This document shows positions 1-9,353 of a stretch of 64,000 nt of DNA, in pieces (position 1 is the first letter of the stretch; each line of letters begins with the position of its first letter). The notes beneath the pieces are model-generated. The model was not told the origin of the DNA and did not search any database. It saw only the letters and a list, made by a program, of their open reading frames with translations. Both the position numbers and the translations under genes were made by a program. Origin of the DNA: Maritimibacter sp. Lineage in GTDB: Bacteria; Pseudomonadota; Alphaproteobacteria; Rhodobacterales; Rhodobacteraceae. Location of the stretch: positions 1 through 64,000 of the forward strand of contig NZNT01000013.1 in the NCBI GenBank assembly GCA_002695005.1, given 5' to 3'.

Positions 1-126
1 CGGAGTGACTTGGTGGAAGCTGACTAACTCCATCATGGTGCGACGCGCCGGACGAAAGCCGACATTCGCGCGCCCCGCAGCATCGGTGAGTCTGGGCTCT
101 GAGCGGACCTTTGCACGACAGCTTGT

Positions 127-1158
127 TTACGATGCGCGGATGATCTCCGCTGCGCGCATGCCCGCCAGCCGCACCTCCAGCCAGCGGATGTAGCCGCTTA
201 GGTTCTTCGTGGCCGGTCCGCAGAAGGGCTTGATGAAGCTCTTATAGCGGGCGTGAAGCGAGTTCACATTTTGGATATGATAGCATCCTGCGGCCACGCG
301 CGTGCTTGGTTTGCTGCCGACGACGAAGTGCTCCAAGCCGACTGCTGCCGCCAGATTCATGTAGCCATTGGCACCATCCGAGCAGAGCACGGCATCGCCG
401 GGCACCAGCGGCTTCATCGCGCGCTCGAGCGTCACGCCCTTGCGGTTCGGAAGGCGCCGGAAGAGGTGCGCGCCTCCGCGGTCAGCGACCGTAAGTATGG
501 GAAGCTGCCATCTGGAGAGTCCCCGCATCATCTTTAGCCCTTTCGTCGTGTAATCCTCCCACCTGGGCCGGGGCGGCGCGGGGACATTCTTCGGATCTGC
601 GAAGTGACGAACCCATTCGCGAGAACCTTTGCGCGACTCACGCTGGTAGGTTTCGTCCGCCTCGATGATTCCTGAGAAACTTGCCGCTACGCTGCTGTTC
701 CCGATGATCGAGAATACGATCATCCGCCAGCGCCAGACCGTGTATTTGTTGAGGTCGAGCTGCTTGGCGAGCTTGCGCACCGACTGTGGCGCGGAGCTGC
801 CCAGCATATCCCTCAGCACCTCTATGAACAGGTCCGGGCGATGAATGCGGCCGATGGCGCTGCCGGTGCGGCCGGAATAGGTCTTCTTGCAGCCGGAGCA
901 TCGGTAGCGCTGGATCTTGGTCCGCGTGCGGCCCCACTTCTGGCGCCGTTCGTCGGCGCAGAAGGGGCACTTTTGTTCTTGGTTTGTCCGTGCTTCGATC
1001 TCCGAGATCGCTTCCGTCTTTCGCCGGAGCTCGCGGATCTTCGTTTGGGCATCCTCGATCTGGGCCGGGTTCAGGCGCTCGATGGCATTAAGGAAACGGC
1101 GAAAGTCGTGGTGTAGCAAGGGCATCCTCCGCGGGTAAAGCGGAGGAATATAGGCCAT
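127..1158 (-). mobile_element. IS1595-family transposase (343 aa) of an insertion sequence
   Basis: The protein would cut and join the ends of its own insertion sequence. It has an N-terminal zinc ribbon (Cys64, Cys67, Cys87, Cys90), then an HTH-like stretch around residues 125-145. An RNase H-like DDE core follows, with Asp168 in an ADET context and Asp261 in an SDG context. The third catalytic position falls in an N-V-N-S-L-H context near residue 297, i.e. Asn rather than Glu, as in the DDNK-type members of IS1595. The length is normal for the family and the frame is intact. A candidate right end lies near 1195-1205, where the complementary strand reads GGGGGTGTCCGC inward. I could not find a convincing matching left repeat in bases 1-126, so the left end of the element is not defined. 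The family is fairly clear; the subgroup is not. Confidence 0.82.
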
Positions 1159-1367
1159 TTCATGAGATCACGAAGCGCACCAACACGGTTTGCGGACACC
1201 CCCTAACTTTTCGGTCATATTCACGTGTAAACCTCGCCGCCGGGTAATCCAAGGATCCATCAAACCTGAACCGCGCCGGCTTCGGCAGGGACGTGCTTCA
1301 TCGAATCCGTGACACGCTGCCTTCTTCGCTTCTAAAAAGGGAAGCAACAATATGTCGGGGAATGGCT

Positions 1368-3527
1368 ATGGAAGAATTGAAGATCGACCTTGAGCATTGC
1401 TACGGTATTCGCCGACTCAAGCACACGTTCGACTTCAGAGATTGCCAAGCGGCGGCTTTCTACGCCCCGAACGGTGCCATGAAGTCATCACTGGCAAAGA
1501 CCTTTCAAGACATCGCGGACGGGAAGAAGTCCTCAGATCGGATGTTCCCCGATCGCAAAACGAAACGTTTGGTAGTCGACGAGACAGGTGCAGAGCTTGA
1601 TCCTCTTTCCATCCTGGTCGTGCGCCCATATGACGAGGAGTTCGGCCCCGGAGCGAATACATCGACGCTCCTTGTGAACGCCGCGCTACGCAAAGACTAC
1701 GAGAAGCTGAATGCTGGTGTCGAGGGAGCAAAGAGGGCTTTCCTTGACGCCATGAAGGAGCAGTCTGGTTCCAAACGAGATCTCGCTGCCGAGATATCGG
1801 CGACGTTCACCCGGACCGAGAACCAGTTCCTGACAGCGGTCATTCGAATAAATGACGAAATCAAGATTCAGTCCGACGCGCCGTTCGCTGATATCCCCTA
1901 CGACCTGGTATTCGACCCGAAGGTCGTCGAGATGTTGGAGAAGCAGCAAGTGCAGGAAGCGCTTGAAGACTACGTAATCCGCTTCAACGAGCTCATCGAC
2001 CAGTCCACCTATTTCAAGCGCGGCACCTTCACGTATTACAATGCCAGTGAGATTGCCAAAGCTCTCGAGAGCAACGGATTCTTCGATGCCGCGCATAGCG
2101 TCAGACTGAACGCGGACCAGCACGTCGAGATTACCACGAAACAGCAGCTCGAGGACCTGGTCAAAGCTGAGAAGGAAGGCATCGCGGCTGACACGAAGCT
2201 ACGCAAGACGTTCGAGGCCGTCGAGAAGTTGCTCCACCGAAATGTTAGCGTGCGGGACTTCAACGCATTCATCTCCGACCGAGAAGATATTGTTCCCGCT
2301 CTCTCGAACATCGGGAACTTCAAGGAGCAAGTTTGGAAGAGCTACATAGTCAAGCACCGGGACGCCTATGATCGGCTTATCCAGGAGATCCGAGACGCAG
2401 CTGAGAAGAGGAAGCAGATCGAAGAAGCCGCACGGAACGAGCGCACTGCGTGGCAGGAAGTTATTGATATCTTCAACAGCCGCTTCTTCGTTCCATTCGA
2501 ACTCAGCGTGCAGAATCTCACCTCGGCCGTCCTCGAAGGCGAAATCCCGAAACTTGGGTTCACCTTCAGAGAGGGAGATGATCGGAAGGACGTTGACAAG
2601 AACGCCCTGCTGGAAGTCCTGAGCACAGGCGAAAGGAAAGCGTTATACATCCTTAATATCATTTTCGAGGTTCAAATTCGGATTAAAGCAGGCCAGAGAA
2701 CGCTAATGATTGTCGATGATGTTGCGGACTCGTTTGACTACAAAAACAAGTATGCCATCATCCAGTATCTCAAAGACATCTCCGAAGACGAGAATTTCAG
2801 GCAGATCATTCTGACCCACAACTTCGACTTCTTCAGGACGCTTGAGAGCCGTTTTCTGAAAAGAGACAGCTGCTTCATGGTAGCCAAGAAAGAGGGCGGT
2901 ATCGAGGTCAGTCAGGCCGTCGGTGTCAGGAACATCTTCGTCAATGACTGGAAGGTTCACTTCGGCACGGCACCTCGGAAGCGTATCGCCTCGATCCCTT
3001 TCATGCGCAACCTTGTGGAGTTCACGAAGGGCAAGCAAGACCCTGACTACGGAGCCCTGACTGCGCTCCTTCACGTAAAACCGAACACTGCAACTATCAC
3101 GGATGCTGAACTGTTCGAGTTCTACAACCGTATCTTCGGCGCTGACGCACGAAATGCCACTCCAACTGCCAGCACCGCGCTCGACCTGATTTACCAAGAA
3201 GCCGATGCATGTTTGGCCGAGGCCGACGGTGCGAACTTCGAGAACAAGATCGTTCTGTCCATCGCCACCCGCCTGCGTGCCGAGCAATACATGATTGGGC
3301 AGATCAACGACCCGGAAACTGTTGCGGGCATCCGCGGGATGCAGACGACGGCGCTACTCAGATGCTTCAAGAGGCTTTTCCCGACGAATGATGCGACGGC
3401 CGTGATGGACCGCGTCGTCCTCATGACGCCCGAGAACATTCACCTGAACTCATTCATGTATGAGCCGATCCTCGACATGTCGGACGAGCACCTCAGGAAG
3501 ATCTATGAGCAAGTGAAGGCGCTTTGA
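1368..3527 (+). CDS. Stand-alone ABC/SMC-like ATPase, possible phage-defence protein (719 aa)
   Basis: This is a single large ATPase built like RecN/SMC and RloC-type proteins. A nucleotide-binding half lies at the N-terminus, a long helical middle spans about residues 90-400, and the second half carries an ABC-type signature (LSTGERKAL, about residue 418), a Walker B with two Asp (LMIVDDV, about 446) and an H-loop (LTHNF, about 482). The Walker A is unusual: NGAMKSS near residues 35-41, with Met where Gly normally precedes the Lys. The C-terminal 220 residues show no nuclease motif that I recognise. The start at 1368 is chosen because GGGGA ends six bases before it; ATG 1362 is possible. It lies beside an IS and a KfrA-like gene in AT-richer DNA, the usual setting of defence genes. 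The defence role is inference; the ATPase fold is well supported. Confidence 0.7.
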   Translation: MEELKIDLEHCYGIRRLKHTFDFRDCQAAAFYAPNGAMKSSLAKTFQDIADGKKSSDRMFPDRKTKRLVVDETGAELDPLSILVVRPYDEEFGPGANTSTLLVNAALRKDYEKLNAGVEGAKRAFLDAMKEQSGSKRDLAAEISATFTRTENQFLTAVIRINDEIKIQSDAPFADIPYDLVFDPKVVEMLEKQQVQEALEDYVIRFNELIDQSTYFKRGTFTYYNASEIAKALESNGFFDAAHSVRLNADQHVEITTKQQLEDLVKAEKEGIAADTKLRKTFEAVEKLLHRNVSVRDFNAFISDREDIVPALSNIGNFKEQVWKSYIVKHRDAYDRLIQEIRDAAEKRKQIEEAARNERTAWQEVIDIFNSRFFVPFELSVQNLTSAVLEGEIPKLGFTFREGDDRKDVDKNALLEVLSTGERKALYILNIIFEVQIRIKAGQRTLMIVDDVADSFDYKNKYAIIQYLKDISEDENFRQIILTHNFDFFRTLESRFLKRDSCFMVAKKEGGIEVSQAVGVRNIFVNDWKVHFGTAPRKRIASIPFMRNLVEFTKGKQDPDYGALTALLHVKPNTATITDAELFEFYNRIFGADARNATPTASTALDLIYQEADACLAEADGANFENKIVLSIATRLRAEQYMIGQINDPETVAGIRGMQTTALLRCFKRLFPTNDATAVMDRVVLMTPENIHLNSFMYEPILDMSDEHLRKIYEQVKAL

Positions 3528-3669
3528 TTGTGGGCGACCGTCCCGCATACGTAGTGCTTTTAGGAAACCATGCGAGAATGGCACCACTCCCGGGCATCCT
3601 CCGTATCATCCCATTGGGTCAGTCCGGATTGCTGAGGAGGGCCAATGGCGCTTGAAGACCACAACAATT

Positions 3670-4278
3670 TTAACTTTGCTTCACCTGACCAGTCCGGGCC
3701 AAAGCATCCTGAAGCATATTGAAGACCTTCGCCTGAAGGTCGGATTCTTGATTCATCTGGGCGACCTTGCCTTTCAAAGAAGAAGCTTCTTTCTCCGTAG
3801 CGTCGAGTTGGATTTGCAGGCGCTCGATCTCGATTTCCAGATCAGCGATGCAAGCGTCCTTTTCATCAATACACGACTGAAGCGCACGCATTTGTTCACG
3901 CTGCGTGTTTATGTCAGTTCTGGCGTCTGCAAGTTTCTTACCGTTCATCGCTCGAAGCTGTTCATGCTGCGCCCCGAGATGTTCAAGGACCGCATTGTTG
4001 ACTACCTCGGAAATCCGATTTGCTGCGGAGATTGAGGCCGGAGGCAAAGCAGAAATCCGCCGTTCGCGGATCTCCCTTTCGCGGTCCGCCAAGAGTCGTT
4101 CGACCTCGGATGATAAACTTTGCAGATTTACGCCCTGGGATACACCCAATTCCTTGCACATCGCTTCTTTTACGTTGTCGCCGGTCGGTTCCTTGCCGGC
4201 CCCTTCCACGATCCCAATGGCCTCGACCACTTGTGCTTCCGTGTATTTCTTAGGGCGTCCCATCTTTTTATCGGTCAT
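3670..4278 (-). CDS. KfrA-like DNA-binding coiled-coil protein (202 aa)
   Basis: The N-terminal 100 residues match the KfrA_N type of DNA-binding domain: a GRPKKYT start, then a helical region with an ELGVSQGVN turn. The rest (about residues 95-190) is strongly heptad-like and charged, predicting a long coiled coil. KfrA proteins on plasmids bind their own operator and help segregation; here the gene sits in a chromosomal island. The ATG at 4278 is chosen because the KfrA domain begins there. The open frame continues 33 codons upstream, but that stretch runs through a perfect palindrome that looks like an operator. The gene follows the helicase-like gene on the same strand, about 120 bases downstream, so the two may be co-transcribed. 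Confidence 0.72.
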   Translation of the reverse strand: MTDKKMGRPKKYTEAQVVEAIGIVEGAGKEPTGDNVKEAMCKELGVSQGVNLQSLSSEVERLLADREREIRERRISALPPASISAANRISEVVNNAVLEHLGAQHEQLRAMNGKKLADARTDINTQREQMRALQSCIDEKDACIADLEIEIERLQIQLDATEKEASSLKGKVAQMNQESDLQAKVFNMLQDALARTGQVKQS

Positions 4279-4296
4279 TCGAGTTCTCTTGCTTAG

Positions 4297-4317
4297 TTTC
4301 GCAAAGTCTTTGCGAAA
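4297..4317. promoter_or_regulatory. Perfect 21-bp palindrome, probable KfrA operator
   Basis: Arms TTTCGCAAAG (4297-4306) and CTTTGCGAAA (4308-4317) flank a single T. The site ends 19 bases upstream of the KfrA-like start codon. KfrA-type proteins are known to bind inverted repeats in their own promoter. The spacing is too tight for a transcription terminator hairpin and there is no T tract. The match is exact; the binding protein is inferred. Confidence 0.7.
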
Positions 4318-4398
4318 GTGAGTTTGGTAAAGTCGCGGTGTCGACCGCTGAAAAAGAGGTAGGTATTTTTGCGACAAGACAAAACTTGCCGCGACAAA

Positions 4399-6570
4399 TT
4401 ATGCGAGATCACAGGAAAAACTCGGCCAGAACTGGCGTGCGAGAGTGAGAGCATCTCTTCTTGGACTGAGTATGATTGCTGGAGTGGCTTTTCCTCCGCC
4501 GGGCGCGCGCAATGACAATTTGGTCACGGGCCAGCCATTCCGCGAGCATATCCGACCGCAAAGTTCGGATAACGCAATTGAGGCTCGACCGCGCCGAAAG
4601 TGCTTCGCGGCATCCACAGAAATGAAGTCCCGAGGAAGATCCTCGGCAAGTCCGCTCGCTGAAAGTCGAGTGCCGCACACCGGTCGATCGGCGATGGCTT
4701 TAAGAGCCTTTTCCATTTTCAGGTAGCCTGGCACGTCTGGCTCTTCCTCCAAGCCTTTTTCCAAAGCTTCAAATGTTGCGAGCCGACTGATCGGGAAGCC
4801 GGGCAAGGGCAGGTTGCTCAGTATGATCACACGCTTGGGTTGGTTTGGCGATACGAGCCGCAGCCGAGCGATGGCTTGCAGTGTTGCGTGCTCGCGGAAC
4901 TGAGATAAGATAGTGGCGGCGCGCCTGTCCGGGTGTTGGCGATAGGTCGCATCATGCATGCTGCCGTCGGTGAGCAAACGCGTAGTTCTGTGCTCCGGCA
5001 ACGGACCTTCGGTGAAACTCATCACCGGATTATCGTCTTCACGGAAAATCGCACGCGCAATCGACTCAATAGCAGCGGGCCTCGGTTGAAGCCTACCAAT
5101 GACGATCACCGTCGAAAACTCTTCGAAGTCGTTCGAACCCTGTGTATTCGGCCCAAACCACCTCGAAACGCATCCCAAAAAGGCATGATCTGACTGCTCC
5201 GCTCCATCGAACTCGCTGTGTTGGGCATCGTCCGTGAAGAGTTTGAGAACGGACTTTGTTGACACGACAAGAACTTTGCTGGGATCAACGAGCTCCGTTT
5301 CGCGCCTAATAATCTTTCGGATGCTTGTGCGCCGATCAGGCCCTTTTTCCTCGTCTCCGATCCAACTGTCTGACAGTGTCAGGTCCGACAGTTGGATTAC
5401 GTCGGCGATAGGCTGAGATTGAACAGATACAAATTTTGATCCAGGCGCAATTCGTTCGATGATCTCCGGGCTCGCATCAGCGTCGAGGAAAAGGATTGGA
5501 GCGTCGTTTGAGATGCGCCGTAGACGATTGAGCTGGACGAATTGCTGCTCTTCACCGTTCACAGTCTTCGTGATCAAGCTGAGATCATTGCAGTGACCAG
5601 TCTCCTTTTCTGCAATCCGTCGAAGTATTCTCTCTCGCGTCCGCGATGCGGCGAAGCGTTTCCTGTCAAACTTCGCGCTGCGACTAAAAGCAAGCATGGG
5701 CGCAAGAGTCGGATCGATCTCTATGAAATTTCGGGAAATTCGTTCTTGTTCTGCGAGTTCTTCAAGCAGATCAGTCGACACACCTGATGCGCGAGTATGA
5801 CTTGCGATCGGCTGCGAGCGTCTAAGACCGTCAACAATCGAAGCCTTGGCTTTGGACATACTTTCAGCCAACTCTGGTGACGCGTTTTCGTTCGGTGAGC
5901 GAGTGAAAGCGTCGATCGTCAATTCGGTCCTGGATGTGAGCGCGGGCCAAGCTTTCTCGTCAACAACCCTAAGCGCGATCGGAATTTCTCGATCGATCGG
6001 GGGTTCTACAGTGAGATATGCATGTGACAAGAAAACGACGTGAGCGCCGCGTCGATCTTTCTGTTCGAGGTATGGGCATTTGGTCGCGCATTTGGCCCGA
6101 ACAAAAGTCCCGTCTTCCTTGACCGATCGGCAAAGTGATTGGGTCACCGACGGCACAAATCCGGAAATCTGACTTGCGAGTTCATGCTTTTCGCACATCG
6201 GATTGAGGGTTTCTGGGTTTATCGCCTGGCGACCCCTGATGACCCGCGCGGGGGCATTGTGGTTCAAGCGCCGAAAGTCGTGGAAAGCGCGTTCCGCAAG
6301 TTCGAGCGTCGGTGCGTAAATCAGCACATGTCCACGCCCGAGAAGCGCGTCTGCGCGATTTGCGATCGCGGCAAGCATCCCGGACGTTTTGCCAAGGCCG
6401 GCCGTGACTTGCATCGCTAAAGCGGGCGCGGGAAGTTCATCGCTCGGAAGGAAATTCACAGCCTCCACCAAAAAGTCGTCGATGGTCTTAGAGATTTTCG
6501 CGCGTGCCACTTCCGGCTCAAGCCAGTTCGGGGCAGGCGTGGGATTGTCGAGTTGATTGGCAGTATTCAT
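4399..6570 (-). CDS. Superfamily 2 helicase-like ATPase with four-cysteine cluster (723 aa)
   Basis: A Walker A motif (TAGLGKTS, residues 56-63) is followed by a motif Ia-like stretch (YAPTLELAE) and a Walker B variant DEKA at residues 204-207 where DEAD/DEAH would be expected. Between them lie Cys126, Cys147, Cys161 and Cys165 (C-X20-C-X13-C-X3-C). This is the same position as the iron-sulfur domain of XPD/DinG-type helicases, so a metal cluster is likely. A second core follows from about residue 340, with FLDADASPE in a motif IV-like position. The start ATG at 6570 has GAGGA five bases upstream. It may act in replication or transfer of the island, or in defence. I did not recognise a named family, and substrate and partner are unknown. 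Confidence 0.6.
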   Translation of the reverse strand: MNTANQLDNPTPAPNWLEPEVARAKISKTIDDFLVEAVNFLPSDELPAPALAMQVTAGLGKTSGMLAAIANRADALLGRGHVLIYAPTLELAERAFHDFRRLNHNAPARVIRGRQAINPETLNPMCEKHELASQISGFVPSVTQSLCRSVKEDGTFVRAKCATKCPYLEQKDRRGAHVVFLSHAYLTVEPPIDREIPIALRVVDEKAWPALTSRTELTIDAFTRSPNENASPELAESMSKAKASIVDGLRRSQPIASHTRASGVSTDLLEELAEQERISRNFIEIDPTLAPMLAFSRSAKFDRKRFAASRTRERILRRIAEKETGHCNDLSLITKTVNGEEQQFVQLNRLRRISNDAPILFLDADASPEIIERIAPGSKFVSVQSQPIADVIQLSDLTLSDSWIGDEEKGPDRRTSIRKIIRRETELVDPSKVLVVSTKSVLKLFTDDAQHSEFDGAEQSDHAFLGCVSRWFGPNTQGSNDFEEFSTVIVIGRLQPRPAAIESIARAIFREDDNPVMSFTEGPLPEHRTTRLLTDGSMHDATYRQHPDRRAATILSQFREHATLQAIARLRLVSPNQPKRVIILSNLPLPGFPISRLATFEALEKGLEEEPDVPGYLKMEKALKAIADRPVCGTRLSASGLAEDLPRDFISVDAAKHFRRGRASIALSELCGRICSRNGWPVTKLSLRAPGGGKATPAIILSPRRDALTLARQFWPSFSCDLA

Positions 6571-6665
6571 ACGGGTCCTCGCGGGTTCCCGTTTGAATTA
6601 GTCCCGCGGATATGGGCGCCAAAACATGTGTTGTGATTATTTCAACGCGGGTGACAGCACTTCAT

Positions 6666-6710
6666 AGGTGTGTGCGCTCAATAGATATTTCTTATTGGCA
6701 GGACACACCT
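6666..6710. promoter_or_regulatory. Nested dyad-symmetric site between divergent operons
   Basis: Outer arms AGGTGTGT (6666-6673) and ACACACCT (6703-6710) enclose inner arms CAATA and TATTG. Equal 5-base gaps separate inner from outer arms, with a 9-base centre. The symmetry around one point suggests a double operator or a recombinase/excisionase binding site rather than a terminator. It lies between the leftward helicase-like gene and the rightward HTH gene, so it could control both. Confidence 0.5.
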
Positions 6711-6790
6711 CTGCTCAGGGCAACGGGTAGGAAATTTGGATCCCGCATTTTCTTTCCCTATTTCTCTTGAGAAGCTGGTGAGGAGAAAAA

Positions 6791-7159
6791 ATGCTTTCAG
6801 TTGAGGATGTTGCGAAGCACTACGCTTTGCGCCCGGATACAATCCGTCGGAAGATCAAGTGTGGCGACATTGATGCGATATGTCTTGGGCGTGTCTACCG
6901 GTTCGACTGGCCAGACGTCTGGGCGTGTGAGAATGGACCTATGCCCAAGCGCGCCGTCATGGATCGCTACAAAGCAGATTTGTTGCCGAAGAAGGTGATC
7001 GCGGGCGCACTGCGGGTCAGCGTGAAAACGGTTGAGCGCTGGATTGAAGGCGGGCTGCCGTGCCGCAATGTTTTTGGCGTTGTGCGGTGCAATCCTCATG
7101 ACGTCACCGACTGGCTGAAATTGCGAAACGTCGATCTCCCGGCGGGATGGTGGAAATAG
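6791..7159 (+). CDS. Small protein with two excisionase/MerR-like HTH units (122 aa)
   Basis: Two helix-turn-helix units of the HTH_17/excisionase type lie head to tail. The first (residues 1-47) has VEDVAKHYAL followed by TIRRKIKCGDI. The second (about 57-113) has VIAGALRVSVKTVERWIEGG followed by a beta-wing. No other domain is visible. An AGGAG six bases before the ATG makes the start firm. It heads the plus-strand recombination module, where such proteins usually act as recombination directionality factors or regulators. A very similar two-HTH layout recurs in the gene at 12,013. The HTH folds are clear; the excision role is inference. Confidence 0.65.
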   Translation: MLSVEDVAKHYALRPDTIRRKIKCGDIDAICLGRVYRFDWPDVWACENGPMPKRAVMDRYKADLLPKKVIAGALRVSVKTVERWIEGGLPCRNVFGVVRCNPHDVTDWLKLRNVDLPAGWWK

Positions 7160-7374
7160 GTTCGGCGTCGATTGTTCGCACAACGGCGACCTGACTTTGT
7201 TGGACACGAGCGGGAAGACTTGCTCCGTCGCACACAGGTCCCCGAACATAAATCGGAGTTATGCTTGGGGACGATACTGCGAAACGAGGGAAAATTACGA
7301 CAGACTGTGCGAAGCGCCCCGCCGGGCGCGATCTCCTGAAAGGACCGGATGAGGTCCATGGCTCGGACCCCGCA

Positions 7375-7398
7375 GGCCGCCTTTTTGCTTGAAGGCGG
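7375..7398 (+). promoter_or_regulatory. Leader hairpin before the first recombinase gene
   Basis: CCGCCTT (7377-7383) pairs with AAGGCGG (7392-7398) around an 8-base T-rich loop. It lies 31 bases upstream of the recombinase start, within the 270-base leader after the HTH gene. No T tract follows, so it is more like an attenuator or RNA-processing site than a terminator. Its stem resembles the hairpin at 11,405. Confidence 0.4.
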
Positions 7399-7429
7399 TC
7401 CGCGTGGCCGAAACCCTGGAGAGCAAAAA

Positions 7430-9352
7430 ATGAAGCACGACCGCACACTGGATAGCGCCGCAGGCCCGAACTTCCATGAGTTTCTGGAATGGGCGAGGGA
7501 GGCCGACGAGAACCGCGATACCGTATATGAGATCGAGAAAATCTCCACGCGTCTCGATCTGACCGGGGAAGAGTTGGATTTGGTTCCGGCTGACCTCGCT
7601 TATTTCGAAAAAGTGATTGCGGTCTCGCCCTATGGGGCCGTCTCCCGCTCGAAAGATCTCGACGCGGCGCGCAAGCGCGGGAATTCCCGTGTCCGCTCCG
7701 CTCTGCAAAGGTTTCTTGCGGCGCGCGGTCATGAAACCCCGGACGCGGGCGCCCGCGCGAGCTATGACAAGGCCATCGGGTTCATCGTAGAGAACGAGGG
7801 GTTCGTCGACAGCGGCGCTCTCTTCACCACCAGCACCCACAAGCCGTTTCTCCTGGTCCGGGCGCGGGCTCGTCTTACCTTGCCGGACCTCGACCAAGCG
7901 GAGTTCGACCGGCTGTGGTGCGACGCGACGCCTGACGGGCGGAAATCTCTGAGAAAGTTTGCGCGGCGGGTTGAGGAACTTCGTCGCGGGCACAACACAT
8001 GGCCAGAGCTTGCCGTCCTGCTGCCGCGCGAAGATTTTGTGGTGCCGGCCGCCACCGACCGGGCGCGCCGCATTCCCTGGGAGACGTTGCCTGCGGATTT
8101 TCGTGCAGATGCCGAGGAGGTGTTCCGTCAGACCCTGCGCCAGCCAGCCGACATGAAAACGTGGGCGAAGGAACAGATGCGCCTCGGCCGACCAGCCACC
8201 GAAATCAACGCCGAGATCTCGGCGCGACGTGGACACAAGAAGAAGTCTCCTCGGAACATCGCGACCGCAACAGCCGGATATCGTCAAGCGACGACCTGGC
8301 TGCTGCGAGAGAGTTTCTCCCCGGAAAGCGGCTTCGCAGGGCTAACCAATCTGCGAGAGCTCTTCTCGACTGACGCACTCGAAGCGGCGTGCGAGGCACA
8401 GATCGCGCGGAGCGAGGCTTCGGACACGCTCAAAAAGCCGGACGAAAGTTCGACGCTGTGGTCACGCTTCACCAATCTCACGACGATCGCGCGTCACGGT
8501 CTTCGCGACCAGGAAATCCTCGCCCGCATTGATCTCGTGAAGATGTTTCATTCGGACTTCGTGTTGTCGCCGATCGAGATGACGGCCGACGCAGAAGCGA
8601 TCTGCGATCGTCTTCGCAAATCCCCGCATCTTGCTGCAACTTTCGTGAACGCTCCGTCGCGGCTTAGCGAGATTGCTGCCCATGAACTCGCACAGGCGAC
8701 GACCGATTTCGCGCGGGACCGTGGACTGCGCCTTTCAGCCTGTTCGGCGGCCTACGCGATCCAAGTCAGCCGGGCGCTGCGGCCTGCAAATCTGTTTATG
8801 ACCCGCAATAAAGCAACCCCTGGCTGCCCTCGCAATCTCACCTGGATTGTTGAAGAGGAGCACGCCGAAATCAGATTTTCCGGTGGAGAGGTCAAGAACG
8901 GTGAGGCGATTATCGTTCACGTGCGTGGCAACGACGCCCGCATTTTGTGGCAGTGGGAGCGGATTCACCGTCCGTCGCTGATGAAACTGCGGGGCATTGA
9001 TGCATCGCCGTATTTGTTCCCGGGGACCGCAGCGCCAAGGCTGCGCAAGTCTACGTTGAATATGCCTTCCGGCTGCATGTCGGTCGCAGCGATCATGGAG
9101 CTGTGGGACCTTGGGGACCGGCAGCTTGGCCTCGGCTTGACACCGCATCAATGCCGCCATGCCCTGGCCACTCTGATGCTGGCGGTTCGGCCAGGTGATT
9201 TCGCCACGGTCGCATCGGTGCTTGCAAATACAGAGCAAGTGGCGAGACGACATTATGGGAAGGATAGCGGCGAGGCTGCCGCCATGGCCGTTCGCGAGTC
9301 CTTACTCGCGCATCATCCGGACATTTTTGCACGCATGAAGGGGAGGATCTGA
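7430..9352 (+). CDS. Large tyrosine recombinase (640 aa), first of an adjacent pair
   Basis: The C-terminal part carries a tyrosine-recombinase catalytic domain: a box-I-like Arg in ALRPANL (about residue 451), H-Q-C-R-H (His573, Arg576, His577) and RRHYGK with the candidate nucleophile Tyr609. The usual LGH before the Tyr reads L-A-N here, so the His/Trp position is substituted. The long N-terminal half has no family that I recognise and may be the DNA-binding part. The start at 7430 is chosen because GGAGA lies seven bases upstream; an in-frame ATG at 7349 is possible but poorly placed. One base separates its stop from the next gene, so the two are surely translated from one mRNA. Large partner recombinases of this size occur in GInt islands. 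Confidence 0.72.
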   Translation: MKHDRTLDSAAGPNFHEFLEWAREADENRDTVYEIEKISTRLDLTGEELDLVPADLAYFEKVIAVSPYGAVSRSKDLDAARKRGNSRVRSALQRFLAARGHETPDAGARASYDKAIGFIVENEGFVDSGALFTTSTHKPFLLVRARARLTLPDLDQAEFDRLWCDATPDGRKSLRKFARRVEELRRGHNTWPELAVLLPREDFVVPAATDRARRIPWETLPADFRADAEEVFRQTLRQPADMKTWAKEQMRLGRPATEINAEISARRGHKKKSPRNIATATAGYRQATTWLLRESFSPESGFAGLTNLRELFSTDALEAACEAQIARSEASDTLKKPDESSTLWSRFTNLTTIARHGLRDQEILARIDLVKMFHSDFVLSPIEMTADAEAICDRLRKSPHLAATFVNAPSRLSEIAAHELAQATTDFARDRGLRLSACSAAYAIQVSRALRPANLFMTRNKATPGCPRNLTWIVEEEHAEIRFSGGEVKNGEAIIVHVRGNDARILWQWERIHRPSLMKLRGIDASPYLFPGTAAPRLRKSTLNMPSGCMSVAAIMELWDLGDRQLGLGLTPHQCRHALATLMLAVRPGDFATVASVLANTEQVARRHYGKDSGEAAAMAVRESLLAHHPDIFARMKGRI

Positions 9353-9353
9353 C

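Noticed and set aside
7295-8287. 330-codon minus-strand frame opposite the large recombinase
   Set aside because: Runs against the first recombinase, which has a strong start and catalytic motifs; the antisense product has no domain.
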